The position numbers were made by a program, and so were the translations under genes. A DNA stretch of 64,000 nt from Coriolopsis trogii. Lineage: Eukaryota; Basidiomycota; Agaricomycetes; Polyporales; Polyporaceae. The stretch spans positions 2,666,001-2,730,000 of the forward strand of contig JAHYIO010000036.1 in assembly GCA_020543525.1 (NCBI GenBank), given 5' to 3'. The notes beneath the pieces are model-generated. The model was not told the origin of the DNA, made no database searches, and worked only from the letters and a program-made list of their open reading frames with translations. Shown one piece after another: positions 24,578-36,289 of the stretch. Position 1 is the first letter of the stretch. Each line of letters starts with the position of its first letter.

Positions 24578-24952
24578 GCCTGGCGCTGAGCGTCGAGCAA
24601 GGGGGTCTATGTCGACGAGGAGAGAGGGGAGAGTAGGAGGGGACGGTGTGGATGGAGAAGAGAGGAGAGGAGAGTGTCGGACATGTATGTATACTCGGAG
24701 AGAGGCCTGCGTGCACGGACGCGGAGAGTTGCCATTCGAATCAAGCGCAGACTGACAGAAACTCGTCGGCGTCTACCGCGATCCACCGCTTTGCTTGCGG
24801 GCTTTGCGTCACTCGGCCGCTGCCGTCCATTCCTTTTCCGGTCGCTCGACAGGGCGTGGCGGCCAATCATCGGCCACACAGATAACCGGCGATCAAAATC
24901 TGATAAGATAACGGCCAATCTACACTCAGATTCAGAACTCCCATCTATGTAG
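24578..24952. other. Intergenic region between phosphatase and oxalate decarboxylase
   Basis: Holds the phosphatase promoter and the 3' flank of the oxalate decarboxylase gene. No gene seen. Confidence 0.5.
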
Positions 24953-26927
24953 CTACTGAGGCGCCACCACCACCGGCTTCACTTTGCTCAGCTGAGAGAT
25001 CGTCTCGTCCGACAGATGTAGGTGTGCCTTGACCAATTCAGGTGGCGTTAGTGCGAGCCACTACAAATACAGCCATCAGCAACGGTCGTCACACGCGATA
25101 ATCAGAACTGAATAGACGAACCTGGTTCAGACTGATGTCCTTGAATACATCTGACGGAGCAAATCTCAGCGCTCGGGATCACTAAGTGTGGATGTCCCCA
25201 ACGTCACTCACCCGTTTTCAGAATCTCCAACAGACGCAGGGTGGTGTTTCCCGTGTTTTCGATGTAGTGTCCTGCACGACAACGACATGATGTCATTGTC
25301 AGAGAGCTCCTGTTACACATAGTCCATCCTCGGGGCCTTACCGAACGATGTGGGGATGTAGGCGATATCACCTCCCTGATAGTCGAACGTTCTCGCATTC
25401 CCACTCGCCGCAAAGAGTGTGATACGAGCATTCCCTTCGCTAGTGAACACCACACGAAGTCAGACTTCGTCAAACACGAAAGGGGGACATCTCCAACTCA
25501 CATGAAGTACGTCCATTCATCCTCAGTGGGATGCCACTGTGGGATCACATAAGGCTGCGAGTTTGTAGTAAACGGCGATAGACTCACGTGCAACTCCCGC
25601 ATTGAGCCAGGCTCGACAGTCACTTCTGCCGCGGCGATCGTCTTCGATACTTTGAAGTTCCGCGAGTCCGCAATCTTGACCGTCCCGCCAGCGTACTGTG
25701 TCGGCTCCATGCTCGCAAAATCAAACGTGTACGGTTCCGGCGTGGTGCCATAGGGACTTTGGGGGGCTTGTTGGTTGTCGGGCGGAGTAGGCCCGGGGAA
25801 GATATATAGCTCCTGACTGGGAATGCGATTGAACGCAGCTTGACTCGTGTGGAAGTTCTTCGCGATCACTTCTTTTGGCACATGCGCAAGCCAGTCTGTG
25901 AGCTATACGAAAGGGTCAGTCGGCGGTGCCCATGGTGTTGCACGGAGAACGTACCAAGAACGTAGAGTCCTCGCTGAAGCTTCCGTTGTCAAACACCAGG
26001 AGAAATTCAGTGCCGTTCGCATCGTCGCCTAGGGCTTGAATCGAATGTGGCTGCCCCGACGGGAAGTACCAAAGCGAGCCTTTAGGCTGTCATCAATTTC
26101 CTGTGAGAGCGCGCTCGCCGGTTTTGCGAAACAAATTCTACTACGTACCACATTCGCGACATAGTTCTGGCCCTCAGGTGTGACGGTTGAGATTTGCGCC
26201 GTACCCTTGTGTCGCGCATTGAGCTGAGTTAATCGACATTGTATATACAAATGACCACGTACCTTGAGGACATAAGCCCATTCTGCAGTCGAATGCCAGT
26301 GAAGCTCTCTGTATGGCGACGTTGTTCGATGTTCATGCGATTGAACACGAACGACAGACAGACTTACCTGATAGCTCCCTTCTCAAGCCGCATGTCCACG
26401 CCAGCAATCCCAGTCGCAATCGGCATGTCCTTGACTGTATGCGCATATAGTCATTCCTACAGGCGAAGACACGAACGGGAAGAGCTTACCAGTTTGCTGG
26501 CGAGCCCATCCACCTGTCTGCAAGCGGTTGTGGCTGAGATCAAACGGCCACTTCGCGTTGTCGCTTAGGCACATCCTCTGAGTTCATACTGCGACAGATC
26601 AAGTCGCACATACACTCACACATCACCGTGGTCTGTAGTAGGCGGCGCGAGCAAGCTCGGATTCTGCAGCTCCAAAGGTACGTTTTGCGGCCCAAGGACA
26701 TTAGCGCCAAACTTGCCTCTCTGAGCCTCGGGGTCAATGTTCGAATGGGGGCCCCATAGTTCCGTGTTCGGGTCGTCGCTTGCATATGAAACGGTGGGGC
26801 TGGAAGCGGCCGTTGAAGAGGTGGACGTCCCGGCGGGTCTAGCATACGTGTATGGTATGATCGCGAGCAGGGATGCGAGCAGGACGCTAGGTAGGAGCTT
26901 GGGCTTGAGCTTGCTAGTGGGGGCCAT
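24953..26927 (-). CDS. Secreted bicupin oxalate decarboxylase
   Basis: Multi-exon gene for an enzyme converting oxalate to formate and CO2 at a manganese centre. The N-terminus [19 protein letters not shown] with [10 protein letters not shown] is a signal peptide. Two cupin domains follow, each with a metal site: [17 protein letters not shown] in the first (about 26260-26330) and [16 protein letters not shown] in the second, where the motif is split by an intron at 25537-25590. Other landmarks are [34 protein letters not shown], and [19 protein letters not shown]. It ends [10 protein letters not shown]. Wood-decay basidiomycetes secrete such enzymes to control oxalate made during wood attack. 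Both metal sites look intact. Whether the product is decarboxylase or the related oxidase form needs the lid residues, which I did not assign. Confidence 0.9.
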
Positions 26928-27753
26928 GTTGTAACGAGCGTGGGCTAATAGGCTGTTAGGTAGGCTGTTGCAGACCGCTTGAGAACGGAGACGCGTGCAG
27001 GACAAGGACGGCGACTATACGGCGGGGAGCAGGCTGCATATATGCGCCTCTAGGCGGCTGTCCATTTGAGCCGAAGTGTGACTGACCTGTTGCTATTGAT
27101 AACTCCACCGTCAACGGTCTCCGACAACCTATGACATACATGTCCAAACGTCACTGAGATCGCAGATTTTAGAACATTGGTTGCATGCTCTTCTGGCTTC
27201 AGGACCTCTTGCGAATATCATGCGGAGCCTCGCCCGGCCGCAGTACACGATATCGCTTGTGTCAAATCGACACAAGACAGGGTGATCTGAAGAGTATCCA
27301 AGCTTAGTGAGAGTTCGTGCGGGCTTGAAAGGCCAGATCACAGATTACTCACCATATTTGCTCGTCGAGTACTTGCATGAAGACTGTCGACCGACATTCC
27401 AAGCAAGTCCTGTGATCCGCTATCGCGGTGAGGAGGCCCCAAGTCGAGCGCAACATCTATGAATCTGTATCAACTCTCATTGACGGGAAACAAGCACGGG
27501 GTATCTCGCTCAGGGTGAGCATGGTGAGGGCTCTTCAGAAGGAGCAGACATCCCTTTGAAACTGATTATAAGCGAGGACGAATTGCGGCCGGCCCGCGGT
27601 GAATAGACGCCCCCTCCGGCCATCGGACGGGCAAGACTACGTACTCAACTCTCTCGGAGAGCAATCGGATAGCACTTGTTCACTCCATCGAGAAATGAGA
27701 CCTATCATACAGCACAAATTGCTTCCTATACACAATCCCATACATATAATTAC
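26928..27753. other. Intergenic region, no supported gene
   Basis: Promoter side of the oxalate decarboxylase gene and 3' flank of the homogentisate dioxygenase gene. 'gcatatatgc' near 27032 is the only TATA-like word. Open frames have no recognisable content. Confidence 0.45.
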
Positions 27754-29988
27754 TCAGGACGAGGTCCCGAGTTCGGGCAGACCAGCAGCCTTGAGGTCGG
27801 CGTTGATCTGGTCGAGATGGTTCACGAATTGACCCTTCAAGTCGTCCCACATCTTTGGTTCGTGCTCTGCAAGACACGGAAGACGCGTCAATTGCGCCAC
27901 GTCTCGGGAAGGAAGTGGGCAAGGCGCTGCATACGTACCATGTAGTTTCCCAGTCCGCTTCATGGCGTAGTCGGTGATGGTCACTTGCATGCTTGACTCG
28001 AACATGAACGCTGCAATATGTGATGGTGAGTGCTGGAAAGCGCTGCCTGTATGAAGCAAGACCATTGCCGCAGAACACCACTAACCTAACGTGCCCTCGT
28101 GGACTCGCATGGGCTTGAGCTCAGCCTCCGTCGCGTTCTTGAACTCGTCATACGAGACTGTCATGCAGCAATTCAGAGCTCAAGAACTATTATACGAGCC
28201 AATAGAAGGACTCACCACCGTGAGGGCAGAACCCGTTCTCGAAGCTGAACCCTCCAGGCGCGAAGTCGTCGCTCCGGCCACCGTAGTCACCGTATATCAG
28301 GCCCATCATCTCGCTCGCGCAGTTCCTGTGGTAGTACTGTTGCACGTCGGATCTTCGTCATTAGGTCAAGCGTAGGACAAGAATAAATGGTTTACTCACT
28401 GGCGGACGGAACGTTCCCGTCGCCACGTCCCACCGGGCGCTGAATATCAAGAAGTCCGCAAGAGGTGCACCAGGTGTTTTTGACTTGGCAGTGAGGACGC
28501 AGAAGATCGACGGATCAATGTGGTCCCTCTGTATACTGCCAACGTGAACAAACTTCTCCATGGCATACTTGTATGGTACATAGCTATGGGTTGTAGTGAG
28601 TCGTAGCCGCATGCAATAGATATTGAGTTACATACTTCCCGTGCCACGCCACAACATCGAAGGGTGTATGCTCCTGCTTGCACGAGAAGAGCTTGCCGCC
28701 GACCTTGTAGACAACTACGAGGATGTCAGCTAACAGCTTGCATGGGGCGATCAGGCGTCGGACGTACTCTCCCAAGGCGACTGGTCAATGTCGAAACTGG
28801 CAACTGGGCTCTCGAAGTCGCGTGGATTAGCAAGCCCATGCGTGCCTAGAGGGCCAAGATCCGGGAGCTCGAAATGCGACCCGAAGACCTCAAGGATGTC
28901 TGGGAAGGTAATGAGTCCCTTGCTGAATTGGAGACATCGCACATATACTCACAACCACGAGAAGGCCCGTCAGGGAAGCTGACCTAAAAACGGTTGTGTG
29001 AACAAGAGCACGGAAGGACTCTTGAAAACGGAGTACCTTGAACTTGATGCCGCGTTGAACGACGACAAGTTCCCCGGGCCGTACCATGAGTCTATGCACT
29101 CATATCTTTAGTAACACGTACAACCTTCTCCACCACCAGGAAGTCACGCACTTTCCGAACTCGGTCTGGATATCCAGCCGCCCCTGTTGCGGAAGTATGA
29201 GGAAGTCGCCGTCGCTGTTGCAAAACGCGCGCTTTCCCATGGACTCGGTCGCAGCGTAGATATGTGTCGCGAGCCCCTCGCGCAGCGTGGGGTCCCCGTT
29301 CCCAGCGAGCGTCTTCAAACCACTGACAAAGTCGATTTTGGCATTAGCCGAGGGGATGTCGAAGGGGTACCATGCGAGCTGCGTAGGGCTGAAGTGAACC
29401 TTTGGGTTCAGGGCGAGGAAGCACGACTCGAGCTGAATACGCGAATGCGTGAGCGATGTTCACTCAGCTGAGTAAAATCACGCACATCAGGGTTATCAGG
29501 GAGCTCTGTGAAGCCTTTGTGCGCGACTGATGGGCGAATACGGTATAGCCATCTATGAGAGGAATCGATCAGCCTCGAAGATCGAAATAAGAGCAAAGCT
29601 ACATACGCAGATTGGTTGTCTCGTCGTGGGGTGGCGAACGGAGTACCATTCAACTACGATCGAGAAATCTCACATGAGCCAAGTCATTGAGGTGGACTGC
29701 GATATCACCCACCGATTCGGTGTAGAGATCGTATTTGGCCTTCTGGGGATTGTTCTGCGCAACTGGCAAAGTACCTGGGCTGATTCTCCATGAGCATATC
29801 GTATGCCCGTTAACACGAGGGTCCTGACATAGCCTCGGAGGCAAAGCGGTTGCCAAAGCCGACCTGGTAGAGGTACGGATCGCGTTCCTTGGGAGGCGAG
29901 GAGTATGTCTGCTGAGCGCTGGCGCCGAAGGTACTCTACCATCGCGTATGAGACAACGTCATAGAAAACAGCATAGAACGCATACCAT
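27754..29988 (-). CDS. HGD: Homogentisate 1,2-dioxygenase
   Basis: Many-exon gene for the iron enzyme that opens the ring of homogentisate to maleylacetoacetate in tyrosine and phenylalanine breakdown. The start ATG (29986-29988) is alone in exon 1; exon 2 continues STFGASAQQTYSSPPKERDP and YLYQVGFGNRFASEA. Then come GTLPVAQNNPQKAKYDLY, FATPRRDNQSAWLYRIRPS, PQQGRLDIQTEFG, FEVFGSHFELPDLGPLGTHG and VVAWHGNYVPYKY. The iron ligands are visible as YYHRNC (His), ASEMMG (Glu) and FCPHG (His). The C-terminus has FMFESSMQVTITDYAMKRTG. All ligands are present and length fits the family. No other tyrosine-catabolic gene lies beside it here. Confidence 0.93.
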
Positions 29989-30911
29989 TGTGATCCTATA
30001 GTCAGACCGTATCGAAGAGGGGGTAGAGACAACTCTGGGGTAGCCGGGGAATGATCGTGCGGGGATCGCGAAGAATTATATGCCCTCCCTATGCCGCGTC
30101 TGCAAGAACTCATTATGCTGAACCAAACAACCAGGTAGTAGGGTGTCTGACCTTTTAGCTAAACGATGCTATGCACGTTACGCTTCGAGCGGAGCGCCAC
30201 TTTCTCTTTAGGACTGATCTTCTCATCATGAAATGAATATAACCCGCAACCACCGAGGCTGCCGTTCGACGTCGGGAGTGAGAAGCAGTTGGACGTACCT
30301 AAGCCTGCCCCATCCGTTCTCATGGTCGACTCACGGTCGGCTAGTGCCTTATCGGGCTCGTTAGAGCATGAGAACGGTCCGTTCTGCCCTGGGTCAGTGC
30401 GGCGGATTCACTCTGGTCGCAGAGAGCCGGCTGGCGAGCGGCCTATAGTGGAGACATTCTCTCAGCCACACGGCCGGCGGGACGAAAGAGGAGAGAAGAG
30501 GCTTACAAGCTTGATTAGCGTGGCGGTCAGCTGAGCGATTCACGCTCCTTCTCGGACGCTTTTTCTCAGACTGTGACGCATAGGTTCAAGATGGTCGGCT
30601 CCCGTAGAAGGGGAAACGCAACATTGGTGATAGATGAGACAACACCCGGCGCACACGAGCCATGCTTGCGGATATCAGGAGGCACTGGATAGAAGTTGTA
30701 AATCGAGAGATTCAAGAAGTCCTGTTGAAAAGCGCTGGCCCGGTGAATGTGCGTTACTCGTCGTGCGGCAATAACCGGATGTCCTATAAAGGCAACTGTT
30801 GCAATTCGCAGTTTGAGTGCATTCATAGCCATAATAAATCATATATGACCCCGGACAGCCGGTTTGAGTTACTACGTGAAGGCTACGAGGCAGTTTCAGT
30901 GAAAATGGCAA
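29989..30911. other. Intergenic region, no supported gene
   Basis: Upstream region of the homogentisate dioxygenase gene and 3' flank of ADH-1. Nothing beyond short random frames. Confidence 0.45.
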
Positions 30912-32267
30912 CTACTGCAGCCCAGGGACAATGACCGCGCGAAAGCGCGCAGTCGAGCGATGGTCGAAAGCGTCCTGGGCCTTATCGAGCGGGAATTTCT
31001 GCACCATACACCTGATGTCATACGCTTTGGCAAGCGTAAGAGCGTCCTCGGTGTCTGTTGCCGTCCCGCACGCCCAGCCCCGAATAGAGAGGCGTCCACC
31101 GATCATCGACACTGGAATCAGGAAATATTGGAGAAAAACGCCATTCAGGTCAGTCAAAGGAGCTTCTCCGGGGTGACTGCAACTACGAAACTTACTCGGT
31201 GAGATAGTGATCGGGGTATGCTCTAGTGCTATCAGGAGCAAAGTTCCGTCGACACTCAGCCCGGGCATGAGCTTCTGAATTTCGTTCGCATTCGGCGCCG
31301 TGCAGAGGATGACCTTTGCGCCACCAAGGCCCTGAAGTGCTTCGGCTTGATCGACCTTGGAACCGTCTATATACACATCTGCCCCCAGTTGACGGGCTAG
31401 GCTCTCCTTAGCAGGACCCGACGAGAGGGCAATAACACGGTAGCCCATTGCTTTCGCATACTGAAGACCGAGGTGACCAAGACCGCTGTGCATCCAGCCA
31501 TTGGTCAGCTCCCATGAAACCTGGTGAGAACCAGCAAAAACCTACCCAATACCCTGAATGGCAACGTACTCCGGCGGTGAAACGTTCATATGGCGCAAAG
31601 AGTCTATATCGAGACCGGAGCGGTCAGCGATTGGTGGACAATCAAGCAAGCGCACGTACTGAAGCAAGTGATACCCGCACAAAGGAGCGGGGCAGTCTCA
31701 GCCGGGTCAAGGTCGTCAGGAACAGCTACGACGGCCTCCCTCCTGAGCGTCACGTACTCAGCGTACCCGCCGTCTCTGAAGATTCCTATCATTCAGACGC
31801 TGGGTCAGCGTCGCCGCCTTAAGGACACCGATAAGCACCACCGCCCACCATTGATATCCTCATGCTTGCAAGTCATGAAGTCCCCGAGACGGCAGCGCTG
31901 ACAATTAAGGCAATGGCCCCCATGCCATCCTCCACCAACTCTTTGTCCAACCTTCCACACCGCCTCGGTCGGTGGCACCGCAGCCACGTCGCCCACGATT
32001 TCATGACCGGGTATGCGGGGGTATTGCATGGGTATGACACCGTTGGGTACCTGGTCATCGCTGGGACAATGAGTCAATACATGGTCAACCGTCTGGATAA
32101 TGGGAGAAGCTCGCCTACCTGCCGCACACCCCGCACGCTAGAACCTTGACGACAATGTGGTTCGCGTCGGGCTCTTTCCACGGGACGGTGATCTTGTGCA
32201 ATTTTCCACCACGTTCAGTGAAGGCATACGCGGTGTAAGAGTCGGGGTGAGGCGCGGAGAAGGCCAT
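30912..32267 (-). CDS. Zinc-dependent alcohol dehydrogenase, ADH-1
   Basis: Multi-exon gene for a classical zinc alcohol dehydrogenase (GroES domain plus NAD(P)-binding Rossmann fold), about 370 residues. It starts MAFSAPHPDSYTAYAFTERG and shows VVVKVLACGVC (catalytic zinc Cys), YPRIPGHEIVGDV, GGGWHGGHC, and the structural zinc cluster C-x2-C-x2-C-x7-C in HCLNCQRCRLGDFMTC. Later parts are GGYAEYVTLRREAV, LLCAGITCF, GLGHLGLQYAKAMGYRVIAL (dinucleotide-binding turn), LGADVYIDGSK, GWACGTATDTEDAL and the end RFRAVIVPGLQ. The nearest paralogue is ADH-2 in tandem. It should oxidise or reduce an alcohol/aldehyde pair; the substrate is unknown. A minus-strand TATATAAA lies at 32376-32383. Confidence 0.9.
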
Positions 32268-33707
32268 GGATTGAAACGTTTCGGTACGTTATCGAGGGTT
32301 GTATAGAAGTTAATGATTGTGCCGTGCCAGAGAGGGAGCCTGAACAAGTGATGGCTAACCCCAAGGTTTCCGATCTTTATATACCTCCCACTTGCAAGTC
32401 CAAGTTGCTGTACGTTGATGACTAAACCGATTGAAATTCGCCTTCGGTCTGAGTCTTCTGCCCGATCCAAAACCCTTTCCTGGATTAGCGCGGCCTGAAT
32501 AACTATGCCGTGACGAATTCTCGAGATTGCCTCGGGGGCGTTCAGCACTTGCCAAAGCGAAGTTGAACGGGTGATGTTATAGTATTGTCAATTCTTGCGA
32601 TCGACCGTCTTCTGACAATCACCATCGGAGCAACAGTGTTTAGTAGACACAAAACTCACAACGCCGGCCCAAGTCGAGCATTTTGCGGTTGACAGACACA
32701 AGTCCTCCTGGTGAAGACCATCGGCACGCGGATACACGTACTATGTACACCGTCATCCGGTGAACTTCGGATACAGTGGAACCAGCAAGCTGTAGGATAG
32801 TACACACTAGTCGCAATCGAAGTGGATATTGAAATACGACGCGCTGCGCACGGCGAGTGTGGTCAATGAACTGTATCTCTTGCAAACTCCTACCAACGCA
32901 CCGTGCGCTCTTGTAGACATAACGTGGGACTGGTTGTGCTGGTCGACGCCACAGGCGTCGGCTTCCTTCCAGCAAGAACTTCAAGGGCATCCACAACGGT
33001 CCGTATGCATGATAAGCTTCTAGACTCCAAAGAGTGGGTGGGGAGTGTGATTGCATGACAGGAATCAAAAGTGTTTGGGTCAGGCATGCCGTAGCAAGAT
33101 TTACGATGACCCGCAATACGCACCTAAATCCAAATCGAAATGGGCGGACGAGATTACGTCAATAGAATTCGTCTCTCTGTGCCAGCTTTGCAGCGCATCG
33201 CGCTGAGGAGAATCCAGCTGCCTGCGTTTATTACCTTCTGATAAGTGTCTGTCAGGAGAGCCGCCTGATCTCTGAGTTTGCAAAGATGGTGCCGTGATCC
33301 CGATGGAAGCAGGGCCGGTGTTTCTTCGACTGGGAGCCATTGAGTTCAGCGCCATGAGTTGTACGAGAACAGAACTCTAGTGTTGATCAAGACAAGAGGC
33401 ACTCACGTATCGAGCTCGCATCAGCATGCGGTAGACTATAGGATTGGAACGTGCAAAGACACTGGCACCTGGATGCTCCGTATCGAAGTCAAGAGTTCCA
33501 ACGAAGCGCCGGCCTACGTATGTAGCAAGACCAATAGTCTCGGCACAGCGGCAAACATATCTCGAAAAGGCAACTGCAGTAATAGTTCACGACCTGAGGA
33601 TTATAGCAATATCCAAACTCGACGACAGTCACATTAGTGCTAATTATGGAGTCAGTCATAGATACGCGGCAACATTAGATATTCGATGATGGGATGCGAA
33701 GGTAGAA
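32268..33707. other. Spacer between the tandem alcohol dehydrogenases
   Basis: Carries the ADH-1 promoter (TATATAAA on the minus strand at 32376-32383). The remaining 1.3 kb has no supported gene and no obvious ADH relic, so the tandem copies are separated by unrelated sequence. Confidence 0.5.
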
Positions 33708-35056
33708 TCACTGGAGCCCAGGGACAATCACGGCACGGAAGAGCGCAGTCGAACGATGGTCGTAGGCCTCCTGCGCCTTATGGAGTGGGAAGCGTTGCAC
33801 CATGCACTTTATGCCGTGCGCCTTTGCAAAATGAAGCGTGTCTTCGCTGTCCGTAGCCGTCCCGCATGGCCAGCCCCTAATGGAGAAACGGCCTGCCAAC
33901 ATCGAGACTACGAATGGCGAGGGAAGAGAACGGTCGGCAAAATGTCACACAAGCTCGATAGTAGGATCAGGTACTCACTGGGATTAACGGTGATGGATGT
34001 GGACTCGAGCGCGAGCAGAAGCAGAGTTCCGTCGATGCTCAGCCCAGGCAGGAGCTTTTCCGTATCTTTGGCGTTTGGCGCCGTGCAGAGAATGACCTTC
34101 GCCCCACCCAGAGCCTGGAGGGCTTCAGCCTGGTCGACCTTCGAGCCATCGATGTACAACTCTGCGCCAAGTTCGCGTGCGAGGCGTTCCTTAGTCGGTC
34201 CTGATGAAAGGGCAACGACGCGGTAGCCCATGGCTTTCGCGAACTGAATACCAAGGTGGCCAAGACCGCTGTGCGTCCAGGCCCTCGTCAGCACCGAGCA
34301 GATCACGATACTCCGGACACAAGCTCACCCAATGCCCTGTACCGCGACGTAGTCTGGTGGCATCACGTTCATGTGGCGCAGAGAGTCTACGTTGAATCGG
34401 ATCATGTCAGCACTTTGGCGGAGGCACGACATTCGACCAGGTAGACTTACTGAAGCAAGTGATACCAGCACACAACAGGGGAGCAGCCTCAGCGGGATCA
34501 AGCTCCTCCGGAACCGCCACAACCGCCTCCGTTCGGAGTGTCACGTACTCAGCATATCCGCCATTTCTGAAAACACCTACAGCACACATGCGTCGTCAGT
34601 ACCACCGTCACAGACGCGATCCAAACACGCTCCTCACCGTTGATATCCCCATTCTTGCAAGTCATGAAATCGCCCAGCCTGCATCGCTGACAATGGTGGC
34701 AGTGACCTCCGTGCCAGCCTCCACCAACGCGTTGCCCGACCTTCCACAGCTTCTCGGTGGGGGGTACCGCGACGACATCCCCGACGATCTCGTGTCCCGG
34801 GACCCGAGGATATTGGATGGGAAACACGCCGTTCGGGACCTGGTCGTCACTATACCAGCGCGTGAGCCAAGCCTCAACGACCGCCGACGGAAAGACATCG
34901 CACTCACCTTCCACACACACCACAAGCGAGAACTTTGACGACGACCTCGTTCGCCTCCGGATCCTTCCAGGGGAGCGTGATTTTGTGCAGCTTGCCTTCG
35001 CGTTCGGTAAACGCGTAGGCAGTGTAGGACTTGGGGTGGGGGGCAGAAGAGACCAT
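33708..35056 (-). CDS. Zinc-dependent alcohol dehydrogenase, ADH-2
   Basis: Tandem paralogue of ADH-1 with the same exon plan. It starts MVSSAPHPKSYTAYAFTERE and shows VLACGVC, YPRVPGHEIVGDVVAVPP, the structural zinc set in HCHHCQRCRLGDFMTC, GGYAEYVTLRTEAVV, GLGHLGIQFAKAMGYRVVAL, LGAELYIDGSKVDQAEALQ, GWPCGTATDSEDTLHF and the same ending RAVIVPGLQ. Zinc ligands and the nucleotide-binding turn are intact, so both copies should be active. A TATATAAG on the minus strand at 35139-35146 lies about 84 bases upstream of the start. The pair probably arose by local duplication, older than that of MDR-A and MDR-B because the copies differ throughout. Confidence 0.9.
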
Positions 35057-36289
35057 GTCGTCTCTGTTCTAGGGTATGCGGGTGAGGAGAAGGCTGAAGA
35101 GAATGTGCTCTGTCTCGACGACCGCCGAAGCATCCACGCTTATATACGCTCTCGAACATGGAGTAAGCGAGAGAAAACTGTTTCGGCCAGTCAGCATACG
35201 CCGACCCTGCCTACACAGTTGGAGCGCAAGGCCGGATGTGCGTTCAGCACGCTGAGAGCCACCGGTAGGGCTGCGGTGACGACTGCCAAAATGTTGTCCC
35301 TGGATAGCACGGGCGTCTCCCTGGAGATACCGTAGCAATGTCCGGCTCCGGTTATCTGCTCGTGCCGCCACATACTCACCGCCAAACAACCGAAGAGGCA
35401 CAATGATTCAATCACTGCGATCCTCGGTGCACGTTAGACGATGAACGTCTGATGCCAATGCAGCGTCGTCGCCTCAAGGCCTTTGTCCAAATTTGCAGGC
35501 ATGATGATGTTGTGCTGTGTTCTAAAATTCCACCGGTAACTGGCAATGTGCGGTCGGGACGTATCGTCAACGCTCATAGGCGCGTTCCATTGCCAACCGA
35601 CGAGTGTAGCATATGTTATGTGTACCGATCGGTATACCGTTGTGGCTCACTAAGCGGAACGCACTGGCGCAATTGTGTTTCCGCGCGAAAGCCGCGGCGG
35701 GACTGAATCGGCCGCCGGCATGATTGCGTCAGCGAACCCTCGGTCACTAAAGACAGCAGCGACCGAGGACTATTACGTTTACACGGTGGACGCTCCAAAC
35801 TGTACATAAGACCATCAGACATGACTATCATACAAGTCGAAGATCGATACTACTTACTTCGGCCCTGGAGGCTTGTCCTTGATATGCCTCGTCAACACAT
35901 TTACGTACGAACCAATGTCCCTCACGACACTGTATCTGGTGAAGAGGTCCGGTCAGAGGTTGTAGGGTTGTCGATCACAGCAGTGTCCGCTGATGAGAGT
36001 AAAGCGATGTTAAGCGTACTGCGTGTCGATCGTGACGTACATCAATCATCTGAGGTATCTGCAACCTCACACGAAACTCGCTTGGGCAATGTTCTCGAAT
36101 ATCGTTCTTCGAGCCTGGCCGAGCACTTGCGTGCACTTGCTCCAGAGCGAAGTGTGCGGGAAAACTCGTGTGAAATAGAGCAGTTCGACGAATACATGCT
36201 GTATCAAGAGCATCCTCCTGTGCGACACGGGTCTCATTGAACGAGAGGCAATGGTGGAACAATAGCATAATCTCATACCATGGTCGACG
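35057..36289. other. Intergenic region, no supported gene
   Basis: Upstream of ADH-2 it holds the TATA box at 35139-35146. An intron-free frame of 139 codons at 35821-36240 has no domain and I do not call it. Nothing else stands out. Confidence 0.45.

Noticed and set aside
35821..36240. 139-codon intron-free frame
   Set aside because: No domain, no family match and an opposite frame of similar quality; not enough to call a gene.
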